This document shows positions 23,961 through 36,009 of a stretch of DNA of 64,000 nt, piece by piece. The position numbers and the translations under genes were made by a program. Location: assembly GCA_947034895.1 (NCBI GenBank), contig OX344763.1, forward strand, positions 37,447,025 to 37,511,024, given 5' to 3'. The notes under the pieces were generated by a model. That model was not told the origin of the DNA and searched no databases. It worked only from the letters and a program-made list of their open reading frames with translations. The stretch is from Rhytidiadelphus loreus. Lineage: Eukaryota; Streptophyta; Bryopsida; Hypnales; Hylocomiaceae. Within the stretch, counting starts at the first letter, position 1. Each line of letters begins with the position of its first letter.

Positions 23961-26589
23961 TAGTCAAGCAAGGTGCAAAACAACCGTGGATATATTCACT
24001 TTAAATACAAATACCTTGCAATCAATACAATCAAAGTTCTTAAAATTTCTTCCACACATTTTAATGCTAGTCTAGTGCAAGATCTTATGATTAAATATGT
24101 GAAAAAATAATTTTTTGAAGTTTTTTGCTCTTTGCAATAGAAATGACAATTTTGAGTGTTCTTTTAAGAAAAAATGCTTTAAGAGTTTAGGAAATAAAAC
24201 TTAAAAGGAGAGCATAAAGTAATAAAAATATACTAAAATATTCTATAAGATTTGGATATCCAAAAAATATTCTTAAAATATCCTCTATATATTTTTTACA
24301 GAGCTATTTCATTTGTAAGTGGTTCATTATTTATCCATTCTCAATTTAACAAACCCCTATCTTTATGTTCTCTTGGTTTTTGGAGTTTAGTCTATAACTT
24401 TGGATTTGAACTTCAAATCATAAACAAACTTCTGAAGCCCAAATTTAACTTACCTTCCTACATTTTCATTGTTAGATGGGTTTTTTTTTAATGAATTTTA
24501 CCACACATTAATAAGGCCTAATATTTTATTTACAACACAATCATTCCTTTTGACTTGATTACAAGCAATTAAGTTCTTACTATTTCTCGCATAGATTGTT
24601 GTACCTTCTACTGCTTCTTTTGTATAAGGAAGTGGATTTTTTCCCATCTATTGCAAGCATTGTGTAGCTTGCTTGTTAAGCTTTGAAATCGACACATTTT
24701 CTAGTTTGCATGCTAGAGTCAATACAAATTGTCTTCAAAAAGATGAAATTTTATAATTTTCAAATTAAATGTTGAAACAATTTTATCATTTTAACTAAAA
24801 TTTTGGTGATGATTGTGTTACAACAATTAGTTTAAGGCATGTCTACACCACTTTGGTGAAAAAGGAGGACGTTGGAGGTAACTTCCCAAGCCTTGCAAAA
24901 GACCAAGTGAGAAAAATGATGAGTCTTGAACAGACAAGGCATTGTAGTACTTTGATAAGGACAAATTGGATGGTGTGCTAAACGTACTTGAAAATCTAGT
25001 AAGAGCACGCATCTATGGGTCCAAAGAATGCAAGAATCCAAGTTGTAAGTCAAAAGTTATGACTCCTCAAAGTTGGTAGTGTACAAATTCCTAATTAGAC
25101 TGGACTTGTCTTCACCACCTTTGCTATTGTTACCTTCATAGACTTTGTTGGAGTCACAAACTTTGTAGGCTTAGCGGGAGGTATGCTCCTCATGACATAG
25201 TTGGCCCTCAAAGCGGTAGCCCAAGATAGGACATTCATGACCTGCAAGCCTATAACATCCCCCCTTACATTGTTAGAACAACCAAAGCGGATCTTTGTAT
25301 CCAACAATGCAACATCAAAAAGCACATGAAGATGTTAATACAAACATGAATTTGTCATTTTCCACTCTTTCCAATGGATATAGTACCTCCTAGGACATCA
25401 TTGAATTTGAACTTTAATGAGCTTGAAGAGGTAAGTGTCACTGAGGGATGTGACACAATGTGTTGTTGGACTTATTATTTTCCAATGATATCTACTCCAT
25501 CTTATACTTGTTCTAAAAAATCATGCATATATCTAACCTTCTCAATCCATTTGGTGTGAATTGTAGCCAAGGATTTAAGCAAGTTCTTGACCCCCTCACT
25601 TTATCTAATGTTTATTTTATTATAAAGGATTAGATATATGCCAAACATTTTCAACAAATAAGAAGTTTAGTGCTAGGATTGGATACAACAATCCTCTTTC
25701 CAAAAGAAATTCTTCCAAATCACTAATTTTTGGAGGGGGATAATTACTTATATATAAATACATACGTAATTAAAATGATACACATATTGCATGCAATTGT
25801 CAAAAGAATATATCAAATGCAAAATCTCTCTACAAGAAGAGACAAACTTTACTGAATATGTTGGTCAATTTCCCCAAAATTGTTTTTTCCTAACTTTAAA
25901 CACTATTTAGATCAAATTTTTAAAATTTTATTCTACATATTCAAAATGTGTAGCTCTACGTTTCTATAATTCAAATCTTGAAAAAGGTCCTCAATGCACA
26001 TGAAATCATTAAAAAATGGCCTATATATTGTTGGTTACCTTCATCACACTTCATTGTTGTGTGTTTTAGAGTGAGGTAGATTCCTTATTTGCTTCTAAAA
26101 TTTATCATGAGTGTACCTAATAAGATTTAGAATTCAATGTTGTAGAAGATCAATTTTGATTAAAACAAAAAAATCACTATAAGAAGGCCCAAAATCTATT
26201 GGCCAAGCAAGTAAGGATGGAAATAAACTTTTTCTCTCACATTAGCATTATAATCTATTGTAGGAATCTACCCAATCAAATACATTCAGAATTTTTTTCT
26301 ATCACACTTTGTCATAATGGTTTGCTACACTATGCATAGTTGAAGCTAAGAAAAATAGTTTGAATTTTGAATTTTGAACAATGCACCTAAAATGAAGGTT
26401 TTTGACAATTTCTTTTTAAATACACCCTGATTCTTTAGGGGATAAATAAGATACCAATTTCTTTCAATTGGTGTTGATGATGTTTTTAAATAAACTAGAA
26501 ATGTGTTTAGATTGTTTTAATTTATACAAAATATTTATAATAAGCATACAAAATAAAAAATTTCATGTTCAATTTTTCAAAGTAGTTAG
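23961..26589. other. AT-rich non-genic region
   Basis: Only short frames without domains are seen (24252-24491 plus, 24827-25053 minus, 25095-25325 minus, 25374-25559 plus). I recognise no delimited element. Parts may be decayed transposon coding sequence, but no motif supports this. Confidence 0.45.
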
Positions 26590-27069
26590 TGTAAGAAACT
26601 CATGTTTTCACTAGAAGAAAACCAGAAGAAACTGCGTTCCACTTCACAGGAACTGCGTTGTACTCAACAAAAAAGTATCATCTAGATTTTGTTGAGGTCT
26701 CCTTTCGTAACACAAAATTTTGCACTCTAATACAAAATTATGTGTTTTACTTGTCAAAAATCTGCATTTTACTTGTCAAATTCTATGTTGAACCATTGGA
26801 ATGCAAAATTTTGCATTACAAAGGGAGAACTCAACAAAATCCAGATGATACTTTTCTGTTGAGTACAATGCAGTTTCTTTTGGGTTTTTTCTAGTGTTTA
26901 TGTGACGTTTTTATCACTTTTTGTGACGGATTTTAGCGGATGTCCAATAAAACAACTTGTGTTTTTATGTTATTATTGACATAAACACAATTTGTTTTAT
27001 GGGACGTGAATGAAAATCCATCACAAAAAATGATTAAAACGTCACATAAAACACAAGTTTCTTATAGTG
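26590..27069. mobile_element. Foldback CACTA-like element interrupted by a second CACTA-like element
   Basis: The right end CTTATAGTG (to 27069) and the inverted arm ATTAAAACGTCACATAAAAC match the left side GTAAGAAACTCATGTTTT plus ATGTGACGTTTTTATCAC, once 26609-26899 is set aside. The arms enclose a smaller palindrome (TTGTGTTTTTATGTTATTAT...). The left terminus is degraded (TTAGTGTAAG instead of CACTATAAG). Confidence 0.55.
26609..26896. mobile_element. CACTA-type MITE, 288 bp, with TTT duplication
   Basis: It begins CACTAGAAGAAAACC and ends GGGTTTTTTCTAGTG, flanked by TTT on both sides (26606-26608, 26897-26899). CACTA ends with 3-bp duplications define the CACTA/EnSpm superfamily (established). 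The interior is itself a foldback: CAACAAAAAAGTATCATCTA is mirrored by AGATGATACTTTTCTGTTG. Confidence 0.75.
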
Positions 27070-27809
27070 AGTGTAATTTATTTGCAAACTTGACTAGAAT
27101 GATGACGCTATCTATAAATAAATAGATAGGATTGGAAGAATGTGTGTACAATTAGATAAATAAGTGATGTGTCATCCATAATATATATATTTTGGGGTGT
27201 AATTAACTAGTAGAAAACACATAAATTTTGACAGAATTATGTTGATTTGGTCACTTTGTCCCGGTCATTGTTATGATGATTTCAACAGAGATCTGTTAAA
27301 AATTCTACTCAATTGTGTTGAAAGTAACTAACTATGGTGTGAAAATGGCAATTTTGCATGACTCATATTGAAATTCAACATAAATTGCCTAAATGTGTTA
27401 TTTGTAAAATGTCAATCAATAGAATTGTCTTGATTTGACCAAGAAAACATTTGTTGAATTGATTCGGCAATCCTCTAATCATTTTCATTTTCTCACATAT
27501 CATCGTAATAGGACAGGGTTGGTGGAAATAATTATTTAAAAGTAAGCCAAAAAATAAATAAATTGAACAAGAAAAATTGTCGAATTTTGGAAAAATTTAA
27601 TTGCCAAAGATGTTGTTAAAAATGAAAATGATGAACATTTGCAAGAAAGTTCAAAATCAATCCAGTGACCATCTACCATTAAGAAATTTAGTGGTGATGA
27701 TGGGTGGAGAGATCGTTTTTATAATGCAATTCATTGTCCATTATGAATCCTCAAAGGATATGGGATAATTTGAAAGATGAGAGCTTGACGGCTCATTGTC
27801 AAAACCTAG
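27070..27809. other. AT-rich spacer
   Basis: No coding or delimited repeat is seen. A run of TATATATAT lies near 27180. Confidence 0.4.
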
Positions 27810-28184
27810 GAATTGTGTACAAAGTAGAATTTTAGACCTCATTTTGGCATAGTAAAATAACTTTTTTCAAGAAACTTTAAACTATAAAAAGGTTTGAAAT
27901 TAAGACAAATTCAATCTCCAAAATACCTTTTGATATTTCAAGAATCCAATCAAAAGTTATGGACAAATGTCAAAGAGGGTGTTTGAAATTGTCCAAAAAA
28001 ATGTCCTTTCCAACCCCTCTCTAAAATTTGTTTATAACTTTTGATTGGAGTCTCAAAATCTCAAACGGATTTTACGGGATGAAATTTATCTTGATTTCAC
28101 ACATTAACTTAGCTCAAAGCTTTTTGAAAAAAGTTATTATACACTGCCTAAATGAAGTCTTAAATTCTACTTCAATCACAATTC
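27810..28184. repeat. Foldback element, copy 1
   Basis: The two halves pair over about 170 bp: GAATTGTG...AGTAGAAT at the left against ATTCTACT...CACAATTC at the right, then AAAATAACTTTTTTCAAG against CTTTTTGAAAAAAGTTATTA, and TCCAATCAAAAGTTATGGAC against ATAACTTTTGATTGGA. The same arrangement recurs at 36722-37084. Confidence 0.65.
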
Positions 28185-29893
28185 TTACTTTAATTTGACT
28201 TAATTGAGCTCCTACTAATCCTAATTTACATATCCCACCCCCTTAGTATAAAGAACTTCTCTTCTCCTTTCTTCAAGCACCGAGGAAGGGGCATTCAAAG
28301 TTCAATCGCTAAATACATTGAATAGCTTTGAATATGGTGCCAAATTTTTAACTTAGATTTTTAACTGCAGAGTCTACTTCTGACACTTTCATTAATTATT
28401 TGTCCTACTGGGACCTTGGGCACGGTCAGCTGATCAGTAACACCCTTCCCTGCGTGGCAAATTGCGATGTGTCAACTTGGCGGATTTTTGAATAATAATA
28501 ATAATTTCTTAATAATAATAATTTTTTATAATAATAATATGTTTTGATGATGTGAAAGTTGATCTTAATTGACATCGCACATTCATGAGGACATTCATCC
28601 TATGTGGCATAATAACATAACTATGCTAAAAGGTGTCCAAATTAAGATGTCCTAACCAACCCTCTTTATTAACAAAACTATGCTAAATCTAGGCTAAAAT
28701 GGTTATATATTTCTTTAGTATTGAATACAAGCTCACTAAAAAAATTCAAATAATTGCATCATAGTTGGAAGTTGGTTCTTAAAGAGATTGGGATTAGAGT
28801 GAGGTAATTGTAAACTCTAAAGTTTCTAAAGCATGGGTAAAATAATTCTTACTTTATGTGGCATCCCTATACAAATGCTTTATGGCATTTATATTGTCAA
28901 AATTGTCATCAATCACCAAGTCATCATCCTCTCCCTCTAGACTTTCATAATTTGCAACGGAGCTATCACTTATACTATCCAACATAAGAAGCTCAATTTG
29001 ACCTCTAGTGCATCAAGCCTATCATGACCTACACAAAATAGTGAAATTAGATTGGGGACAAGACATGAATTGAGGTGAGATCAAATCCCACTCCTTAGCC
29101 CTAGGCTTTGATTGAACATCCTACTCCCTTCCCAATCAATGCCCCCTCTCCATGCCTATGCTTTACATTAAGGTAAAAAGTACCTATTCTTGATAACTTA
29201 AGCATTTCAACCTATGCAACATGGGAAATTCATTGAAAAACTAAGCTCAATGTGTGCAAACATAAGGATGAAGAAGAATACAAAAAGAAAAAAAAAAAAA
29301 TCTCCAAGAATGAATATTTTATTCAATATAAATGTGGATTTTTTTATTTGGATCCATTCCAATTTCATATATTCACTTATTCTGATTAGCTTCGTCAATT
29401 TTTACTATGCAAGGAGGGAAGAGAGATGAGTGGACAAGAAGGTACAAACAAAAAAATCTTTCTCAATGAATACTACATCCAACTATTGTCCACAATAGGG
29501 GGATGTCTAAAATAGGTACTTCTTCCATATTTCCTTTCATCCCTCCAATTGATCAATTCCAAACCTTCAGCCCCTAGTGACATACTAGCTCCATCTAAGT
29601 TTAGTCAACCTTTATGTAGCTATAGCTACATGGCAGCCTACATCCCCATTAAAAGTAGATTGCCAATGCATTAGAAGAATTTTCAGGCCTCTAAAAGACT
29701 GTGAATTCCCATATTGTAGAAACATGCTTGCAACAACAATCTGGTATAGTCTAATGTAGTCAAAAGATTGCCATGTTAGATAATATATATATATTTTTTA
29801 AATATTAAAAATATAAAATATAATTTTTTAAAATTTTTTAATACTTTGCCAATGCTATGGTGGTTCCCAAACATAAGAACAACCTCAAAATAG
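28185..29893. other. AT-rich spacer with AAT/ATT microsatellites
   Basis: Runs of AAT and TTA occur at about 28490-28545 and can fold on themselves. A 71-codon lysine-rich frame (29214-29429) lies over an A-run and is not convincing. No gene is recognised. Confidence 0.45.
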
Positions 29894-30476
29894 CCCGGGG
29901 AGGACACTCCCTATGTTTTAGCAAACTACGTGCGGCGGAAAAAGTAAAACAAGTAATACACCTTAAAATTTAATTTCTTTTTCAAAAAAAAAATTATGGA
30001 TAGATTTTACTACTTTATAAGTTTATGTTTTGAATTATTGGTATTTTTTTGTGCTAATAGTAATTAGTTATAAATTTTTGAAGAAAAAAGATACACTGTA
30101 AAGCTGAAAATAACTTTCACACCTCTATATTATATAAGAAAAAAAATTTGAAAAATGAAAAAAAAATTATATAGAATAGCTTTCTATTGAAAGTTTATTT
30201 TGGTTGAATATTGATGCAATAGTCATCTTCATGTGAGCTCTATAAATATTTTAGTTGGAGAACATGCCATTTTAGTTCATTTTTCAACCCTTTCTAGACA
30301 ATATATCTTATGTTATTTGGAATTGAATTTTTTGTCAATAGAAACCTTTAGTCATTGTTAAACAAAGCTCAAAATTTTAGAATGAAATTATAGTTTATTC
30401 AAGGTGAATTACATGAATTACTTTTTCCACCGCCGCACGTAGGTACCCCAAATGTAGTGAGAGTGTCCTCCCCTAG
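29894..30476. mobile_element. hAT-like non-autonomous element, 583 bp
   Basis: It is flanked by the 8-bp direct repeat CAAAATAG (29886-29893, 30477-30484). The ends CCCGGGGAGGACACTC and GAGTGTCCTCCCCTAG are inverted, with an inner pair ACTACGTGCGGCGGAAAAAG / CTTTTTCCACCGCCGCACGT. An 8-bp duplication and C-N-N-GGG ends fit hAT (inference). A second copy lies inverted at 39041-39603. Confidence 0.72.
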
Positions 30477-30883
30477 CAAAATAGTCTCTCGGAGGCCCCA
30501 AATCTCCCCTAATGGAATCCCCTCTTCCATCTCTAGTGATTGCATCAACTCTTATCCCTTTGTTGCAATGCAAATTAAATTGTTATGTAAAAATCTTTAT
30601 TATGGCATTATTTTGATTGGATTTGATTGAACTCATTTGAAGAAAATGAATAGGGATATGAAAGGAGGATTGTAGTGAAAATCACGGTTGGATTCAGTGA
30701 TGGAATTTGTTAACCTATCTTAGATGTTTTGCATTTTAACTCAACCTAAAGATGTAGGTAGTGGATTGGATATACAACTTTCGTGCATTATCTCGCTAAT
30801 AGTGCCAAGCCATGAGCCACCTATGTTGTTTGACAAGTCCAACAGGGCTCAAACCTAGATTGGACTAAGTAGCAAATACTTAA
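30477..30883. other. Short spacer
   Basis: No gene or delimited element is recognised here. Confidence 0.4.
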
Positions 30884-31685
30884 ATCCTAAAGGTTAGAGA
30901 CATTGTTTTCACCATAAACACTCCAAAACTGTCATTTCTGATACAAGCACCAAATTTTAGAGGAAAAACATTTTTGGACACATAAAACTATAGGATCTTG
31001 TAGTAAGACAGTTTGAAAAGATGTTGAAATTTTTTCAGAATTTTCCACCATGTAGATTGCAAGATATTAACGTTTGAAGTGACAAAAATCATTTTTTTGG
31101 CCCTATGAAAATATAGGCAGATGCACTTCACAAGGTCACATTTGTATGAAAAAATTACCAAAATAGTGGTTACTCTTCAAGTCAAGTTGGCTACATGCTT
31201 GAAACTTTTTAGATCATTTGGAATTGCACAACATATAGGAAAAAAATAGTAAGTAGAAAGAAGTACAAAGTGATTCAAAACACTAAATTGTTAAGAATTT
31301 AATTACAAAATTGAAAAATTCCAATTGCAATGGTGATAATTTAGTTTTAAACAATAGACATCATATATTTTTATTTTTAAAAATAAAAATAAAAATAGAG
31401 TTAAATAAAGGACTCCAAAGTTTACTTTTGAGTAGGGAATCTATAACTACCCACAAACTAGAACAACTCACAACTTTCATCTTGTAAATCAAAATGGAAT
31501 GATTAAAAGCTTTCTACATATATATAAATCTAGAAAATCAATTTTATATTTTTATATTTTTTAAAAGTGATTTTTAAAGAAGTTTTATGGGCTGCCCAGG
31601 TTGTCCACTAACTATTGAAAATTACATATCATGTAGTAACTTTTTAACCATGTAGTCAAAAGTTATGATTGTTGTGCCTTCAAAC
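30884..31685. mobile_element. piggyBac-like element copy (E-type), right end lost
   Basis: From a TTAA at 30880 it runs as the reverse complement of the complete element at 40723-41557. Shared strings include AACTGTCATTTCTGATACAA, CAAATTTTAGAGGAAAAACA, TAGATTGCAAGATATTAA and CATGTAGTCAAAAGTTATG. About 130 bp at the distal end are missing. Confidence 0.6.
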
Positions 31686-33208
31686 CAATGACGCTAGAGT
31701 GTGAGCGGAGAGTGACAAGCTTTGAGTGTTGAGCAATGAGCAATTGAATTTGAATGCTCATTGTAAATGTTTTTACTAAAAATAGGCATGTCAGAGTAAT
31801 AAATAGGGTCGTCAGATTCAAAAATAGTAATTGCAAAAAACAAAAATAGTTTTTTTTTAATTCAATTTTTTTATTTTAAATAATCAATTATGCAATCAAA
31901 TGTTGCATTTAAAGGGGCATGAATGAAAGTCAAGCAAATCCCACAATAAAAAGAAGCTCAATCATACATCTAATGGATGAATGAACTTCATCCATGTCAT
32001 CCATTCATCATCCATTCATCATCCATCTAAAAAATGCTTTACTTGTACATTGCAATACATGTCCAAATAAATTGAGTGCAATTTTTGATTTAAAAAAAAC
32101 ACAAAACTTTTTTTAGGGTTCTTGATGTCAAAACTCATCTTACTGTTTTGAAGCTACTTTAGGGCTCCTCGGAACCAAATAGCATATGCAAGGTTCATTT
32201 CAAGTTGCCAACGGACCCTCCATAGCCTACTAATTTGGAGAACTATTTCAATTGTGATTTAAAAGAAAAAATATTCAAATTTATTTTTTTCAAAAGAATT
32301 TTTTTATTTAATATAAGAAAAAAGAAAAAATTTAAAAATTTCCAATAAGGAAATTTCAATTTTTTTTCATGAGTAAATCGCTCTTCAAATCCAATGAGTG
32401 ATTTCTTGTTGCCTTATCTTCGCACCGAGGGCTCCTCGGAATCCGAGGAGCCTTCTCTTCACAACAAGGGCTCCTCCTCGGAATTCAAGGAGATTTCTCT
32501 TCACACCAAGGGGGTTCCTCAAATTCCAAAGAGCCCTAATATAAAAAATATTAATTTTTTTTAAATTAGAAAAAAAATTGGAAAAAAAGTACTTTTAAAT
32601 TTCAAAATTTTAATATTTTTTATAGTAGTTCAAATTTTCTCCCAAAGAAGATAGCAACAATAAATCGCTCTTCCAATTCGAAGAGCCATGTATTGAATGT
32701 TTTTTGTTTTGTTTTTAAGAAAAAAAATCCTTTTTTAATTAAATTTATTTTTTGGAAAATACAATTTTCTTTTGAAGAAAATAATTTTGAATTTTTTCAT
32801 TTTAATCACAATTTAAATAAACCTCCCAAATTAATAAAGGGAGAGTCCTTTAGCAACCTCTCTACCTTTGATTTAAGGTACTTGGACATCAATCCTTATC
32901 TTAAACAATCAATGAGTTTTAAATCCCATTCAATAAACATCCATCATTCAATAAAATGAACAACAAATGTTTTTCATTCAACAAAGCCAATTACTAAAAA
33001 TTCATCCAAATTCATTCATCCCCATTCATCCTCTTCAAACTCATTTATAGCCATAAGTGTTTACCCTAAACCATGGATATAGGCATCTCATAGTGAAAAA
33101 TTTTAAAATTTTCACAAGATTTTCTAAAAAATGTAACTATTCACCACTCATCACTTGTCACTCAATGCTCAACGCTTGTCGCTTGCTACTCATACTTTAG
33201 TAACCTTT
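31686..33208. other. Low-complexity AT-rich region
   Basis: The region holds long A/T tracts and simple tandem runs (CATCCATTCAT near 31990, CATTCATCC near 33010). The 88-codon frame at 32693-32959 is F/K/N-rich and has no domain. Confidence 0.45.
32415..32530. repeat. Three-copy GGGCTCCTCGGAAT minisatellite with palindromic core
   Basis: Units of about 40 bp have the form CTTCACA(A/C)CAAGGG followed by CTCCTCGGAATCCGAGGAG, which is a near-perfect palindrome in the first unit. A further GGGCTCCTCGGAA lies near 32161. This GC-rich block stands out in AT-rich DNA. Confidence 0.65.
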
Positions 33209-33499
33209 CATCTCAACACACATGTTTACTTTTCACATTAAATTTAGATTAAAGTAGAAAGAAAAAAGGTATATTGAGGTAGGCTTAAGGTAGAGTTCAA
33301 GCCTACATCAATTCACTTGTACTTTTCATATTGAATTTGAATCAACAAAAATTGAGCTCATAGGAATCTATGAATTTTGATAAAAATAGGAACAATGTTC
33401 TTTCTTCTCAACATTCAATATAAAAATTGAAAGTTGTCAATAACACAGTACAAGAAAAAGCAAAAACATGCATGAGAAAAAGAAAAAGGAATCATCTTC

Positions 33500-34451
33500 C
33501 ACTAGAAGAAAATGAGGGGTTTTGCAACTATAGTATGCAACTCATTTTGTAGTTGCATAGGACGTTTGCAACTAGGTGACAATGTAGAGTCCGTAGTTGC
33601 AGTGGACAAGTCGCATTAGTTGCAGTCTAGTTGCAAGGTTTTTTGTCATCCGACACCATACAAAGAACTTCATCCTTGTGTGCAACTTGTTTGCAACTTG
33701 CTTGCAACTTGTAGATTTGTAAATTTTAAAGTATAAATCTCAATGATTTGTAGATTTCAAATTTTTAGATCTACCTCCTTTCTAGATTTTTGAATTTCAG
33801 AACTACCTTTTTCTTAGATTTTTGAATTTCAAATCTACCTTTTTCTAGATTTCAAAATTTCAAATCTACCCTCTTCCTAGATTTCAAAATTTCAGATCTA
33901 CCTTCTTCCTAGATTTCAAAATTCAATTTCCTAGATTATAAAATTTCTTGAATTTTAATTATTTTTTAAATTCTTATATACGAAATCTACAAATTGTAGA
34001 AACCCACAAATTATAGAAATCTTAGAATTCTATCAAAAGAATACATTACATAAGACTATAACAACTTACAAGTCTTATATGTTCAATCTAATGGTACTCT
34101 TTACAATTGATATGGGTCAATTGATATAACACGAATGGGAATGAACTTTGAAAGCAACTAGGAAACAACTAGAGTGCAACTAAGAAACAACTAGCGTACA
34201 ACTAGGAAACAACTATGGTCATTTTACAGTTGCATAATAGTTGCATAGGACACTAGTTGTTTCCTAGTCTTTTTTTGCAACTATAGAATGACTACTTTGC
34301 AACTAAAACAATGAATGAATGTTGTAAAACAATGACACAAAACAACTACATTAGATTTGGTGCAAATAGAGAGGAAACTAGTTGCATGACAGTTGCATAG
34401 GGCACTAGTTGCATAGTAGTTGGTTGTGCCGGACGTGTTTTTCTTCTAGTG
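33500..34451. mobile_element. CACTA-type non-autonomous element, 952 bp
   Basis: It starts CACTAGAAGAAAA and ends TTTTTCTTCTAGTG, flanked by TTC on both sides (33497-33499, 34452-34454). The paralogous site near 42245 lacks it. The interior holds many TTGCAACTA / TAGTTGCA motifs in both orientations near the ends, like CACTA subterminal transposase sites, and a ~36-bp minisatellite at about 33745-33930. No transposase frame is present. Confidence 0.82.
33745..33930. repeat. Minisatellite, about 36-bp period
   Basis: About five units of TTTCAAATCTACC, T(C/T)TTCCTAGATTT and CAAAATTTCA follow one another with small changes, inside the CACTA-type element. Confidence 0.7.
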
Positions 34452-34470
34452 TTCATCATCAAAACTTGGC

Positions 34471-34957
34471 GATCCTACGAGGAACAAAATGGATTTTGGG
34501 CAGGCTCCTATGATCTCAATTTTTACTAAAACTTTTTGAAACTTCTCATAAGATTAATAAATTTTTGAGATTTTTGAGAATATAATTTTTTATTCCAATT
34601 GGTGTCTGGGAGCAAAAGTTATGCTACAATAACCTCAAAATGGAGGAGACTGGGCAACAAAAAAACTACAAAAAAAATTGAAATAAAAATTTTAATATTT
34701 TTTTTCTTGTAGATCATATTTTCTTCTAAATGGGAAGCTTTGATTAATTCCATTTGGATTAGTGATGTGAAAGTTATGGAGTTTCTTGTTTTGTGGGCAA
34801 TCATAGCAACTTCTTGAAAGAATTTTTTTCCTTCCACTTTGAATGCTAATACCTTTCAATCTATATGGTCAAACATCACAAATTTTTTATCACGTGGGCT
34901 AAAAAAGTGGTAGTTTTGAGTGGTTTTGGCAGAAAAATGGCCTTGGGACTTTAGGGG
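34471..34957. mobile_element. piggyBac-like element copy, one end lost
   Basis: It matches the reverse complement of 2022-2946 from GAACAAAATGGATTTTGGGC to GGACTTTAGGGG followed by TTAA. The left TTAA end is absent. The corresponding place in the other duplication copy (near 42270) lacks the element. Confidence 0.62.
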
Positions 34958-35019
34958 TTAAATCCTCATTTGTTACAATCATCACTCTCCTATTTGCTCA
35001 CTAGCCTCCTACATCCCAG

Positions 35020-35372
35020 CATTAGATGGGATTCAGGGGGGCTGGAGGGCCATTTCAGGCCCGTTCCCAGCTCCGTTCCCCCGGCCCCCATCGAACGCGG
35101 GTGTCAGAATTATTTATAAATAAAAATAAAAAAATAAAAAAAATAAAAAAATAAAAAATAAAAAATAAAAAATAAAAGAATAAAAAAATAAAGGTTTTAA
35201 AATGAAAAACAAGGTTAAATTTTTTTATTTTTTTATTTTTTTTCAAAAAATCTGACCTAGCAGTCGCTTGGCCAGGTCAGTACAGGTGGGTTTTGGCGGG
35301 TTTTGGCGGATTTCGACTGGGTTTCGGTTGGAGAATTCACAGCCCTCCCCGATGGCTGAATCCCATCTAATG
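35020..35372. mobile_element. CATTAGATGG-ended GC-rich MITE, copy 1 (353 bp)
   Basis: The ends CATTAGATGGGATTC and GAATCCCATCTAATG are perfect inverted repeats. They are followed inwards by GC-rich arms (GGCCCGTTCCC, CGGCCCCCATCGAACG on one side; GGCGGATTTCGACTGGG on the other) and an expanded A-rich core (about 35110-35240). Flanks show no clear target duplication. It is absent from the sister copy near 42340. Confidence 0.78.
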
Positions 35373-35604
35373 GCATTTGCGTTTTCAAATTGACAAGATC
35401 AATCAATACAAAAACATGACAAAATAAGAGCTGACACATTAAAGCTATTCGGTCACCACGCTTGATGGGGACACTATCCTATGGTTTTTGGTGTGACTAA
35501 GCTCTTTCTATGACTAACACGGTACATGGTGGGGGATCATCAATGTTTTTTTATTCATTTTGGAGAAAGAGATAGATGTTTCTTCAATACTCATGTGATA
35601 CTTG

Positions 35605-35813
35605 CATTAGATGGGATTCAGCCATCGGGGAGGGCTGTGAGTTCCCCAACTGAAACCCAGTCGAAATCCGCCATTCTCCACCTGTGCTGACTTGGCTAAG
35701 TAACTACCAGGTCAAATTTTTTGAAAAAAAATTAATTCTGACACCCATGTTCGATGGGGGCCGGGGGAACGGGCCTGAAACGGCCCTCCAGCCCCCCCGA
35801 ATCCCATCTAATG
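35605..35813. mobile_element. CATTAGATGG-ended GC-rich MITE, copy 2 (209 bp, inverted)
   Basis: It has the same 15-bp ends as 35020-35372 but opposite orientation, and lacks the A-rich core expansion. The flanks read ...ATACTTG and GATAAG..., and the empty sister site at about 42585-42600 reads ATACTTGGATAA. The insertion therefore added no visible target duplication. Confidence 0.8.
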
Positions 35814-36009
35814 GATAAGACTTGGTGATATGTGTATGAAAAGTAGGTGATAACTAGGTAAAATTGGGCTACTAGTCTTAAAATACAATAGTAATCTAGC
35901 TATTTTAACCCCCCAAAATGAAAATTTCCTTTACAAAAAAATAGCTAGCATCATTTGGCTATAGCCAATGGGTGAAAATCATGCATAAAAAACCCATTGG
36001 GGATCATTT

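Larger units (their letters stand above)
33209..35996. repeat. Segmental duplication, copy 1 (interrupted by four insertions)
   Basis: After setting aside 33500-34454, about 34471-34957, 35020-35372 and 35605-35813, the remaining ~780 bp align in order with 41974-42773. Shared strings include CAACACACA, AGATTAAAGTAGAAAGA, TTGAGCTCATAGGAATCTAT, CTCACTAGCCTCCTACATCC and CATTTGGCTATAGCCAATGG. The second copy therefore serves as an empty site for the insertions. Confidence 0.82.

Noticed and set aside
25095..25559. Possible decayed retrotransposon coding sequence
   Set aside because: Translations on both strands give no recognisable gag or pol motif.
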